From NCBI GenBank assembly GCA_001953115.1, contig LSSL01007778.1, positions 1-31,818 of the forward strand: a stretch of DNA of 31,818 nucleotides, written 5' to 3'. Both the position numbers and the translations under genes were made by a program. Under the pieces are notes generated by a model. It saw only the letters and a list, made by a program, of their open reading frames with translations. It searched no databases and had not been told where the DNA came from. Shown here in pieces: positions 12,401 to 22,464 of this stretch; position 1 is the first letter of the stretch, and each line of letters begins with the position of its first letter. The DNA is from Smittium mucronatum. Lineage: Eukaryota > Kickxellomycota > Harpellomycetes > Harpellales > Legeriomycetaceae.

Positions 12401-12890
12401 TTCTATAATATTCTACATGTAAATATTTTTATCTTCTTATAGCTAATAGTATATAAATCAAATCCCTAGTTAAGGTAAAAAACTTTTTCAATTTAAACAA
12501 AAAACTATCATCAAAAATTTTTTACGGTGTCTAAAATTTTATTTTCTGAAAAAAAAATTATAATAAATTGATATTTTTATTAATTATTTATAATTTTTAT
12601 TTTGAAAATTATTACATTGAATTCAGAAAAATTATATTTTAAAACGAATTATGTACTTGAAACCCATTACAATTCTTCATTTTTTCAAATAATTGTTTGA
12701 AAAAGCTACAAGAAATTTTAAAAAGACCAAGAAAAAAATTGATAATTCTTTTTTTCTGTGATTGGATCAAATATTTCTAGAAAAATAAATTTTATCGGTG
12801 CAGATAAAATAAATAAATAAACGATATGGAGATTATTTTTTTTTAATTTTTTATCTTATTATGGATATTTTTTTTAGTTTAACTAGTAAA
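6480..12890. other. AT desert without features
   Basis: About 6.4 kb with G+C near 18% in the lines I counted. It is dominated by runs of A and T, and no open frame reaches 60 codons. I see no RNA gene, inverted repeat of note or tandem array. CA and TG dinucleotides remain common, so I do not attribute the composition to repeat-induced point mutation. Confidence 0.5.
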
Positions 12891-12897
12891 AATCTGC

Positions 12898-12944
12898 CAA
12901 TTTGATCGAAAAGCGGTCTTTTTGATCAAGTGTCGGTCAAATTG
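12898..12944. repeat. Short imperfect palindrome cluster of TTGATC/GGTCAA
   Basis: CAATTTGATCG at 12898-12908 is inverted as CGGTCAAATTG at 12934-12944 (10 of 11 pairs), with TTGATCAAGTGTCGGT between and across them. A 16-base relative, TTGATCAAATGTCGGT, recurs at 27904-27919 with one mismatch. It stands out in the desert for its G and C. The function is unknown; it may be a worn minisatellite unit or transposon end. Confidence 0.45.
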
Positions 12945-14860
12945 ATTTTTTAAAAATCAATATAAAATTAATCTGTTAAATTTAATAATTTACCCGTTAG
13001 AATCTTCCATTTTTTTAAATCCTCCATCAAAACTTAAAAAAATTTTAATCAAAAATCTCCCAGTACCTTTTTTGTTTTTATATATTCTCATATATATGTT
13101 GATATTGAAAGGGATTAGCAAATATTATTTTGATTTTAATATTAAAGAAAAATTATCAGGGCTCTATTGGATAAAATTATCACCAGTAAAAAAATAGAAA
13201 ATTACTCATTGTTCGGTATCGTTATAAATGTCAGATTTTCAATAGATAACAAGTCAATAAGACAGATTGTTGTTAAATTGATCAGATAAACTATAAATTG
13301 ACATATAATGATAAAATTTACCAGCTTTTACTCAAATCAACCGTAAAATAACTTTCTACCCTTTTTTTTTATAATTTAGCCTAAATTTTAATTTATATAT
13401 AAATAAATATAAATCAAAACCAATGTGGATATGAATAAAATTCATTGGTTCGCATTTTATGGTGAATTTTTTTAAATTTGATCTTATAAAAATTTAAAAA
13501 AATAAATGAAAATAATTCATTCAAGCAGAATACACAATTACAAATCGAGACATTTTTTAAAAAAATATGACTAATTTTACTATTTATGCATTTATCATTA
13601 TGAAAATTTTAATTAACCCTATCCGTTTTATTAAAATTTTTCAGCAATTTTAAATAATCTAAAAGTAAATTTATAGTAAAAATTATCTAATAGAGGAATT
13701 ATTCCAATAAAGATTTTTAGAAAAATATTTAATGTTTCAATATCGTTGTGATTCATATAAAATAAACTTTAAAGTCAAATTCGTGTAAATATTTAAAAAA
13801 AAATTGAATTTTTCGTATATTAATAAAAAGCATAAAGATCTATTTTTCTATATAAAACCTAGAATTAAAATATTCTAATCTAAATTAGTTACAAATATAT
13901 AAATACTGGTTTAAAAAAATCGAGTGATAACATATTAAAGCTTTTTTAATTACGAATAGTAAATTAAGATAAAAATTGGTATTATTCTCATCAAAGAAAA
14001 TAGAAATATTTAATATATTTTTTAATTTCGATTTTCAGTTATTAATTTTAGGAAAAAAGTTAACGATATATGTGTAATATTTATTTTTCAAAATATTATT
14101 CATCATTTTATTGATATCAAATTAAGATATTATATTGTTTTTCACTGGCTTTAATAATGAACCGATAGTTAGTCCAAAAAAAAAATCTAAATAAATGAAC
14201 TTTATGAAATATTCAAAAAAGTGCTGTTTCAACTATTTATAAGAAAAACTTCAATTTATTATTTTATATTGAATATAGAATAAAAGAAGACTTATTTCAA
14301 ATATTCTTCCCCAAGTATTTAACTAATATAGCAAGTAATCAAAATTTAAATTTTCTTTTAAATAAAATAGTTACAGATTTTCATTTGTGATATTCAGCAA
14401 TTTTTCTTTAATTATAAATTTCCAAAATTTATTTTAAAAAAATATGAACTTTAATGGGAATAGATAGTCTAAATTTTAATTTTAATTTTTTAAATATTAA
14501 AAGGATTAATTCAAATATTTCTGGAGATTTAATTTCAACTTTTTCAAAAAAATTCAGAAGAAAATGTTTAATTTTTATTAAAAGATATAGAGTAAGCATG
14601 AAAATAATTATATTTATACATAGCATATAATTATGATAAAATAAAAATAGTTTTTTCGTGTAATATTAATGTAATTCTCCCGTAAAAATTACTAAAAGAA
14701 ATTTAACATTTCTCTCAGAAATGGTAGATTTAAAAAAAAAATGAATGGAAATAAAAATTTTCAATTCTAAAAATGGATGAATAACTTGCACCAAAAAAAA
14801 TTCTTTTATAAAAATAAAGTTTTGAATTCGGATAATCTAATTTTAGTTTGAAAAAAAAAA
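12945..14860. other. AT desert without features
   Basis: I see only A/T runs and chance short frames. The minus-strand frame at 14429-14626 encodes a low-complexity Phe/Leu/Ile/Lys string and is not credible as a gene. Confidence 0.5.
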
Positions 14861-14884
14861 TCAATCAATCAATCAATCAATCAA
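14861..14884. repeat. (TCAA)6 microsatellite
   Basis: Six perfect copies of TCAA follow a run of ten A's. A short tandem repeat after an A-run can be a LINE 3' tail, but no flanking duplication was found, so I call it a plain microsatellite. Confidence 0.85.
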
Positions 14885-16684
14885 ATTCATGCTCTTAATT
14901 TTTTATTTTTATAAAATATAATAAAACGGAATAATTAATAGAAAATAGTTTATGTTTTAAGAAATGGAATTTGGGGTTTTTTTTAATCTTTATGATGTCT
15001 ATAGCAATGAAAAAAAAGTTTTGGAAGCAAGCTCGTGCCTGGTTAGAATGAAACGTATGAAAAAAATGAACCAGAAAGCTTTAGGTTTGAAAAAATATTC
15101 ACATTGAAATATTTAAAAAAAAAAATTTCATTAAAAATTATTAAGAGAATAATATTTTATAGCATCGCATTTATTTTGAAAAAACAATAATTAAAATAAA
15201 TCTCTTATGAAATCTATTAAAAAATATGCAATCAAATAAAAAATAATAGATCTTTATTTACTCTGAATAAACATGAAAAATAAATTTATGGAATTAATAA
15301 AAACCAATCTTTACTTATTTACTTAAAATATTTTTAAAGTTTAATTTACCTCTTTAATAGGTCCTAAATTTCTTTATAACATATTAAAAGAGGTGTTAAT
15401 TATGAATTTAGAAAGAAATTTTAGATTTGAAAGACTTTTAATATTTCATTTTTAAGATAATAAATTAAAGCTAAATTTTGGAGAAATTAATAATCAATGA
15501 ATACTTCAAATTTTTTCATGATAAAAATGAAAAATTATTAAATTATTAAATTAAACTTAAATATTGTAAAAAATCAATAATATAGATAAAAATCTATAAA
15601 AATGAAAAATATTGATAAAGTTAAAATAATCCCTAAAAAAAATGTGTAATTATGAATGGTATGAATTCTATCTAGTTGAAACTTTTTTAACATAAAATTT
15701 TAAAGTTGTTTTGAAAAAACACATAGAAATTTTTTTTTATATCGAGTACTATAGATAGCGAATGATTGATATAAAAAAAATATTTCGAAATCGAGTATTT
15801 GGGTATAAATTGTAGCTTTTTAATATAAATAATTTAAATTTACTATAAAAATTTCAAATAAAATTCGCTGGAACCGATAAATAGTCTCTCAAATATGCAG
15901 TCAAGTTCAGTTTTTTTATCAGCTATAATTTTTTTTAGTTTTTTTAATTTTTTCTATATCACCAAATAATATTTTAGCTGAATATTTTCTGAGTAAAAAA
16001 ACAATGTTGTTTTTGAGACACAGTTTACACACGGTTAATTTTTAATTAAAGATACAGATCAGAAATTATAGTGAAAAATCTTAAAACGAAGAAAAAGTTT
16101 AAAAAAGCAAAAAATATATTAAATATTGAAATTTAATATGTAAAAAATCTGTTTTTTTTTCAGAGAGTTAAAAAAAAATTAATAAAATATTTATACATAA
16201 ATTTATATTAATATATTTGAGTTATTTAATTGCTTTAATTCAAAGCGGATTATATTTTTATTTAGTATAACGCCAATAACGTGCTATATAGTTCATACTC
16301 ATTATTAATATTAAACTAAATGATTTTTAAAACAGAACAAGCTGTGATAATGACAGCAGACTAAAATATAATGATAATAGAAACCAATTTGGAACAAATT
16401 GTTACTTAAATCGTGCATTTTTATAGGTTAATTGAATATATATATATACTTCATATTTATTTCTGATAATTTTTTTTTTACGAATATTTGTGTACGATAC
16501 ATCAAAATTTCATTAAATTTAGTTGATTTCATCTATAAAATGTTTATTATCATTTAGATTTTCATTTTCATTTTCATTATGATTAGTTTTATAAAGTTGG
16601 CATATTAAATTATATTTTGCAGTTTTATTTAAAAAAGCGAGGATCGATTTTAATTTTTTTAATAATTTAATCTATAGTTTAGAT
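14885..16684. other. AT desert upstream of the young retroposon
   Basis: No gene is visible. It includes a three-copy TTTTCA run at 16559-16576 and a short (TA)n at 16436-16447. The target-site duplication of the next element begins immediately after this stretch. Confidence 0.5.
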
Positions 16685-17332
16685 CTTTTTAGTCCCCCTA
16701 AGAGTGAAATACCTTGCCGTGGTTTAGGGGATTAATAGTGTAATTTTGAAGTACACTAGACCAAAATTTCACATAGCGTTGTACTATTCTTGGTTGGGAA
16801 TAGTGGATGCAGCGCAGAGCAATTCGGAGGACAGCGATTCCAAAGAAGAACCATCTAGAAACAGGAGCAACCGATCGTTTAGCACAGCTGAGTCATATTC
16901 TAGTGCAAAAGTCCAGCGTTTGACAGTCAGAAGGATCTCAACGTCTAACAGCTATTTTTAGGAAAGCCACGTAGAGCAATCCCATGTTCGGGTAGGAGCC
17001 TAATTTTATTAATTCTGTTAGAAGTAGGCTCTGACTAGGAGCTCAGTAGATTCAATGAACTATTGTTCGTTGAAAAAGAGCTTAATTCTTGACTGCACGT
17101 AACCTCAGTCATCCAGCCTACTTGAAGCAATGCCAGGGGGGTCTTTCGGTTGGTATATTGAACCCTTTTCCAGTAGGTACGCAGCCGGTAGTCCGGCAGA
17201 GGAACTTATTGTATTTAGGATATTATTCTTTTCTATACGACTTTTTCTTTTTTTCATATTTTTTATTATAGTTTTTAATGACGTTATCTTACGATAAAAT
17301 TCCGTGATACAAAAAAAAAAAAACTTTTTAGT
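16685..17332 (+). mobile_element. Well-preserved 630-bp retroposon (family 1) with perfect 9-bp TSD
   Basis: CTTTTTAGT occurs at 16685-16693 and again at 17324-17332, directly after a 13-A tail, so the element is 16694-17323 on the plus strand. It begins CCCCCTAAGAGTGAAATACC and ends ATAAAATTCCGTGATAC plus A's; that 3' end is shared with the 29-bp insertion at 3592-3620. The 5' part contains CCTTGCCGTGGTTTAGGGG, which resembles 5' ends of RTE-type LINEs as I remember them; this is recall, not a search. CCCCTAA at 16695-16701 pairs with TTAGGGG at 16724-16730, and GAGCCTA at 16996-17002 with TAGGCTC at 17025-17031, giving two RNA hairpins. No reverse transcriptase is present, so it is a SINE or a non-autonomous deletion derivative. 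It is much richer in G+C than its flanks, which suggests recent insertion. Confidence 0.8.
16728..16961 (+). other. ATG-less Ser-rich open frame inside the family 1 retroposon
   Basis: The frame is open from after the TAG at 16725 to the TAG stop at 16959-16961 (77 codons) and contains no Met codon; a TTG lies at 16746. The C-terminal half is rich in Ser, Arg, Asn and Glu (for example SNSEDSDSKEEPSRNRSNRS), which looks like an unstructured linker. A second open frame at 17089-17271 also lacks ATG. They may be the residue of the N-terminal coding part of a parent LINE, or chance frames in G+C-richer DNA. I would not call either a gene. Confidence 0.35.
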
Positions 17333-18940
17333 GTATATTTTTTGAAAGCTGAATAAAATTTTATTAAAAAAAAGATATAAAATGGGAAATTTATATTTCT
17401 AACCAAAATAAAGATTACGATTATTACCCAAAGTCTCTGTATCCTTTATTAAATATCATTTTGGTTTAATTTTCAAAAATCTTATTTCCATCTAAGATAA
17501 AAATCATAAAAAACCCGATTTTAATTTCTGGTGATTATTAAGGCGAAAATCGATCATTATTTACAAAGATATATTATAATCCAAAAAAATTCTATTACAG
17601 ATTCTTATCATTAATTTTATAATGAAACTAAATCATATAAATCAAAAATAGCTAGTTTTTCTATTAAAAAAAGTTTATAAATTTTTAAATTTAAAAAAAT
17701 TCATGTATAATAAACTGCTTAAAGCTAATAAAAAAATATATATATAATTTTCAGCAATATTTATCGGAGATTTAATTTTTCGTTCGATTTATTTTTTTAA
17801 TTATTTAATGTGAAGTGTTTATTACATGTATCATAAGCACAATTTCAATAAATTTAATGTACAAAACAATTCGATTTACCTCAAATTACTTTATAAAAAA
17901 ACTATTTCAAAAAAATAAACTTAAAACCAATATTTTAAATATAATATTCTTTGGTTTTTTAAGAGTTATTTAATTTTACTATCAATAATTTATGGAGAAG
18001 TTATAAAAATGAAACAATTTTTTGTGATAATACCAAGAAAATCGATTTAAAATTATTTTTTTGAAATATAATTAGAAATTAGGATTACATAACAATATTA
18101 CCCATGCTTTCTGTGGAAAAAAAGTTTATGGTGAATAACACAAAAAAAGTCCCATAGAAGTGAATTTTTATTAAAATGGTCTATTTTCAACATTTACTCA
18201 GGTAAAATGATCATTTAATTTTCATCTTTTATTAAATCATAGATGAAATCAACCTATTTTAAATTTATTTTTTACGAAACACAAGCCAAATTATAATTAA
18301 AAAAACAGAAAATATCTTAGACAGTTATAACTTCCATGTTAGCAAAAGTTCTTTGGATCAATTTGAAATTATGCTGAAACTATCTTTATAGTGACCTTTT
18401 ACATATTTTTTTAAAAAAAAAAAATTAAAAAACTATTAACACTGAATTTATCTAATCTATTTTCCGCAACTGCAAAAAAAAATAGTGTGATTCTTAAAAT
18501 GAGAATAAAAATCTATCCGGAGGAAAAAAATATTCTATAATGGTATGTAATATGGAATCCTAAATTTTAAAAGACAAGAAGGCACGGAAAGTTACTTGTG
18601 GGATTATATGGATATTTTTTAATATTATATGAACTTAAAATGTCTAAATTATTTGGTTATTAAGTAAAATTAAAATTCATAAACCAACTTTATTTTTCAG
18701 AACATATCAATTGAGTCAAATCGGACTCTTTTTATATTAAAATTAAATTATTATTTAATATTTAGTGTGCAATAATTGATTCCCAAATTAATAAAAAAAC
18801 CATTATAATCAATATTTTTTTATATTTATAATTATAAAAAGCTTTTTAGATTCTTAGTTTCCTTATATATTTTTTATATCTGGGATTAAAAAGTCAATAA
18901 ATATATTTTTTCAGTTTTAAATCACGTCACTAATAGCTTG
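17333..18940. other. AT-rich stretch, nothing recognised
   Basis: The composition returns to desert level right after the retroposon's target-site duplication. There are only A/T runs and a (TA)n at 17739-17752. I see no RNA gene or repeat family member. Confidence 0.5.
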
Positions 18941-18945
18941 CACAC

Positions 18946-19350
18946 CTAAAAACCTTAATCACATTAATTAAATTTCTCTGGCCAGGCTTTTTAAAAGGTA
19001 ATGAGCCTTGATATTATCCCAAATTTTTTTCAGTCTCTGGAGATATATATGGCATCTTTTATAACCCAAATTCCTCACACTCATTTTAATAATGCTACTA
19101 AATTTACTGGGGTAGTTTTTGGTGAATTAAAATGACTGAGAGCAACTTTTGGGAGTGGGGTTTGGCTTAAACTGATTAAAGACTTTTTTTAAAATTAAGA
19201 ACATTGAATCAGATAGGTTTAACTGGTATTAGACAATAGCGAGCCGAGTATCACACATATTTTGTCTATATGTACTGAACTGGACTAAATATAGCCTGAA
19301 TAAAAAGCAAGATAACCGAAAAAGAAAACACAATTGAGAGGTTATTAACA
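18946..19350 (+). pseudogene. Possible decayed coding island, unrecognised
   Basis: In the frame with codons starting at 18961 the plus strand reads protein-like blocks separated by stops, including FSVSGDIYGIFYNPNSSHSF at 19030-19089 and KSKITEKENTIERLLT at 19303-19350. G+C is visibly higher than in the flanks. The minus strand also holds a 38-codon frame from ATG (19084 back to 18968), reading MSVRNLGYKRCHIYLQRL. I cannot choose a strand or a family. It may be a relic of a gene or transposon, or simply younger inserted DNA. Confidence 0.22.
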
Positions 19351-19897
19351 TAATCCTGAAGTTTTTTGCATTAAAAATGGAGAAATCTTTCTGTGAGTCT
19401 ATCTTTTTGTCAACTATCTTTTCTTTATTTTTCCACTAAAAGTTGAATTTTTACATTTATCAGTAGAGTGACTTTCTCTTCGGTTTGATATAATGTAACT
19501 AGTTATTAAATCTTTGTATTTTTCCAGATTATTATTTTATAGCTCCAAAAAAGTTCTTTTTTGGTGGTTTTTTGCCATCTTTTTTTCAGATCAAAAAAAT
19601 AAAAATAACAGTCACGTGTGATAAATGTGAATAATATAGCTATAAAAAGCATTTTTTTAATAAATTAGATAAATCTGACAAAGTAATATAATAAAAATTA
19701 TTAAAATCATTTAAAAATCATAAATATCATATTTTTGTCTTTTTAGGAGTTTCACAGGTTTTATACGGGGCTCTAAAAAATTTTATATAAAACTTTCTTA
19801 TTATTTAAATAGCTAATACGAGAAAATAAATCATGTTTATATTGATTTGTTAGTCTTAAACCTTTATTTTTTTATTCTGTCTATTTTATTTTTTAAT

Positions 19898-20832
19898 AAA
19901 CGCAAGAATATTACAGATTTAACATTTTTTTATGCTGGTTCGGTGTCAGGATATTTTACCCAAATTTCATTTTAGCTAATTATGCAGCCTATTATGAGTT
20001 AAAATCAAAATTTACTTACCCAGTAAAACTATTATATTTTTATAAAATATTCCTTTAAAAAATATATGCTTAATACCTAATTATTAGTGGTCATAAATTA
20101 GGTGAAATGTAATATAGGTCAATTGAAATAGGTGAAAAATAACTTAACCACTGATTCAAATGCTATATATTTAAAATAATGCCATTTTACATAATAAACC
20201 AATTTATAAAAGATATAAACCTATATAAACGCAAAAAAAAGGTTGAAATAATATAAAGATACTATTTTTTTGATTTAAGACGATGAAATTAATTTGTTCT
20301 ATAATGTTTATTTTTATTACTCAATTCTCTAAATCATAATCTAATACAGATTCGATTTAATACATCTATATATAACTACGAAAATCTTCAATAAAGCAGA
20401 AAAAATTTAAAAAAACAACTCTGCTAATTCAAAAAAGTCAAAACCTTTCTCTCTTAATTTAATTGACTTTTTATGAGATTTTCTCTGTATTCGAGTTGAA
20501 TGGTATGTAATAAAATAATAAACTTTTTAAATTTAATTTTAAATGTGTTTTTATTTGGATATATATGTTCAAATCTTTAAATAGATACAAAATTAAAAAA
20601 ATAATGTGATCTTGATTTTTTTCATTTAAAATAGTAAGATGGCCGTTAAAATAAAATTTCGTGGGCTTTAATAATTTAATAGCTATAAACAGGAATTTTA
20701 TATTGAACCAATACCTTCAAAGTATGGAGCTGCTAGAGAGGTAAAGGAAAGTTACTTGAAAATTTTAAAAAATGGTTTTCATAACTTTTTATCAACTTTA
20801 AAATAAATTTCCCGTAAAAAAAACGCAAGAAT
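19898..20832 (+). mobile_element. Family 2 retroposon-like copy, 911 bp, with 12-bp TSD
   Basis: AAACGCAAGAAT is found at 19898-19909 and again at 20821-20832, immediately after an A-run, so the implied element is 19910-20820. Its last 120 bases match the copy at 592-735 and end TTTCCCGT plus A's. Upstream the match to that copy fades but keeps the block order at about 20430-20700. A 12-base match containing four G/C at exactly this place is very unlikely by chance in DNA this AT-rich. Coding capacity is nil. It is older than the family 1 insertion, judging by divergence. Confidence 0.55.
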
Positions 20833-22156
20833 GATTAATTTTAATATATTAAAATTAGGTACGAATTATAGTGTATAATGTCCCAAAAATAATAAAAATG
20901 TCGTTTTTCAGTAAGAAAATATCACACTACAAACAAATATGTCGTAATTCGCATATTTTGTTATTAAAATAATATCTAGGGGAAAAAAAAATTAATTACT
21001 CATTATCAATATAAAATAAAACCGATTTTTTACATTTAATTGAAAACCCCCGAAAGTATTAATATATTTATGCACTTTTACCTTGAATTAAATTGAAATT
21101 AATTCGAAAAATATATATCCATTTTTAATCATTACATCTAAATTTTTATACTTTTTACCAAAATATTTTGAATTTAACACATTACCACATACGTCTCAAA
21201 TATTGAAACTTTTAATAATAAATTAAACAATAATGATAATAGTAAAAATATTAAAAAAATGCTACTAAAATCCAAGCCATCCAAAAAATTTTATAACAAA
21301 TACATACTGATTTATTAAGTAGATAACATGAGAAAATTTCTATAAAAACAGGATTAAGAAGTTATACTATCCATATATTCATTTTAGAGCGGGAAACAGA
21401 ATATAATCTAACAGTAATCTCAATAATTATGATATTTAAATGGTAAAAAATAATAATAGGTGATTTAATTGAAAAATCTCATTAAGAATCCATTTTAATG
21501 AATTATTATCATTATCATTATACATATCAATTTTTTGCCTTTTTGATGATTTTATTCTTAGGGTTTTAATTAATACTATTTTCAAACATGAAATTTTTAC
21601 AATAATTTATAGATGCTCTCATAATTATATTTAAAAGCATTTTTTCGATCCAGATAATTAATTTATGGACCCAATTTTGAAAAAAAAATCAAATTTAAAA
21701 AAAAAATTTAATTTTTTTTAATTTGGTTTCTTCGTAGGGAAAGAGATAGATTTTGCTATATTTAAAAGGCTTTTTAGATATATTTCCACCAATTAATATG
21801 TTATTTCAGGAGTTTCAAAACGATTTGATAGATTTTTTGGTAGTAGAAGCATAAATATTTTACAGATTTATATATATATATATATATATATAATTGTTTG
21901 AATACATTCAAAAAGTCTAATAATCACTTTAAAGAGATTAACTAATTATTCCTACAAAGCTTAATAATGATGGGGAAGTTTTCCTGTTAGTTATTAAATT
22001 AATCTAAGAGAGATTTTGTTTTATAGGAGGGTTTTTCTATTGTACATATTTAATTTAAATAAAAGGTAAAATAAAAAGCTTCCAAATAAAATATTATTGC
22101 AACTGTGGTCGATATGCATTATATTATATAATTACAAAAGTTAACCCCATAGACAT
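20833..22156. other. AT-rich spacer before the tRNA array
   Basis: No gene. It contains the (TA)12 tract at 21869-21892. No TATA-type or other external tRNA promoter stands out just upstream of the first tRNA; the sequence before it is AAAAGTTAACCCCATAGACAT. Confidence 0.5.
21869..21892. repeat. (TA)12 microsatellite
   Basis: Perfect TA dinucleotide tract, able to extrude as a cruciform. A tract of nearly the same length recurs at 25409-25431; the flanks are not related. Confidence 0.9.
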
Positions 22157-22228
22157 GGCTTGATGGTCTAGCGGTATGATTCTCGCTTTGGGTGCGAGAG
22201 GTCCCGGGTTCAATCCCCGGTCAAGCCC
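22157..22228 (+). tRNA. tRNA-Pro (TGG)
   Basis: 72 bases, uninterrupted. The acceptor stem GGCTTGA (22157-22163) pairs with TCAAGCC (22221-22227), with discriminator C. The anticodon stem CTCGC/GCGAG holds the loop TTTGGGT with anticodon TGG at 22189-22191. The T arm CCGGG-TTCAATC-CCCGG is complete, and the A box (TGGTCTAGCGG) and B box (GGTTCAATCC) internal promoters are intact. It closely follows eukaryotic tRNA-Pro. It is the first of four tRNAs in the array; only TT separates it from tRNA-Val, so transcription very probably continues into the next gene. Confidence 0.97.
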
Positions 22229-22230
22229 TT

Positions 22231-22303
22231 AGAGCTATGGTGTAGTGGTTATCACGTCTGCTTTACACGCAGTAGGTCTTGGGTTCGATCCCCAATAGCT
22301 CTA
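22231..22303 (+). tRNA. tRNA-Val (TAC)
   Basis: 73 bases, no intron. The acceptor stem AGAGCTA (22231-22237) pairs with TAGCTCT (22296-22302), with discriminator A. The anticodon loop TTTACAC carries TAC at 22264-22266 within the stem CTGC/GCAG; the outermost 27:43 position is a T-T mismatch instead of the usual pair. The T arm TTGGG-TTCGATC-CCCAA is intact and forms the B box. Starting with A instead of the G common in tRNA-Val is slightly unusual. It lies 2 bases after tRNA-Pro and 4 bases before tRNA-Glu. Confidence 0.96.
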
Positions 22304-22307
22304 TGTT

Positions 22308-22379
22308 TCCGCAATGGTCTAGTGGCTAGGATCCGACGCTCTCACCGTCGTGGCCGGGGTTCGATTCCCCGTTGCGGAG
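22308..22379 (+). tRNA. tRNA-Glu (CTC)
   Basis: 72 bases, no intron. The acceptor stem TCCGCAA (22308-22314) pairs with TTGCGGA (22372-22378), with discriminator G, as in yeast tRNA-Glu; human tRNA-Glu ends in A. The anticodon stem CGACG/CGTCG encloses CTCTCAC with anticodon CTC. The T arm GGGG-TTCGATT-CCCC is intact. Spacers are 4 bases before and 3 bases after. CTC decodes only GAG, so in such an AT-rich genome a separate TTC tRNA-Glu must exist elsewhere. Confidence 0.97.
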
Positions 22380-22382
22380 TTC

Positions 22383-22454
22383 AGCACCATAGCGCAGAGG
22401 AAGCGCGCAAGGCTCATAACCTTGAGGTCCCTGGATCGAAACCAGGTGGTGCTA
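22383..22454 (+). tRNA. Initiator tRNA-Met (CAT)
   Basis: 72 bases, no intron. The acceptor stem AGCACCA pairs with TGGTGCT, giving the A1:U72 pair typical of eukaryotic initiators, with discriminator A. The D arm is GCGC-AGAGGAA-GCGC. The T loop is ATCGAAA (A54, A60) instead of TTC-type, the second initiator hallmark. The anticodon loop CTCATAA is the form I know from fungi; animals and plants have CCCATAA. The anticodon stem CAAGG/CCTTG has only two G:C pairs next to the loop; the usual third (29:41) is A:U. Being last in a multi-tRNA transcript recalls the dimeric tRNA-Ser/initiator-Met genes of Schizosaccharomyces pombe. Confidence 0.95.
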
Positions 22455-22458
22455 ATTA

Positions 22459-22464
22459 TTTTTT
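22459..22464 (+). terminator. Pol III terminator of the tRNA array
   Basis: T6, four bases after the initiator tRNA. It is the first run of four or more T's after 22157: none occurs in the spacers or within the tRNAs, so one termination point serves all four genes. Confidence 0.85.

Noticed and set aside
14429..14626. Minus-strand 65-codon frame in the desert
   Set aside because: Almost only Leu, Ile, Phe and Lys; typical of chance frames in AT-rich DNA.
14861..14884. (TCAA)6 as a LINE 3' tail
   Set aside because: No flanking target-site duplication and no element body upstream.
6480..16684. Repeat-induced point mutation as the cause of the AT richness
   Set aside because: CA and TG dinucleotides, which that process depletes, are still common throughout.
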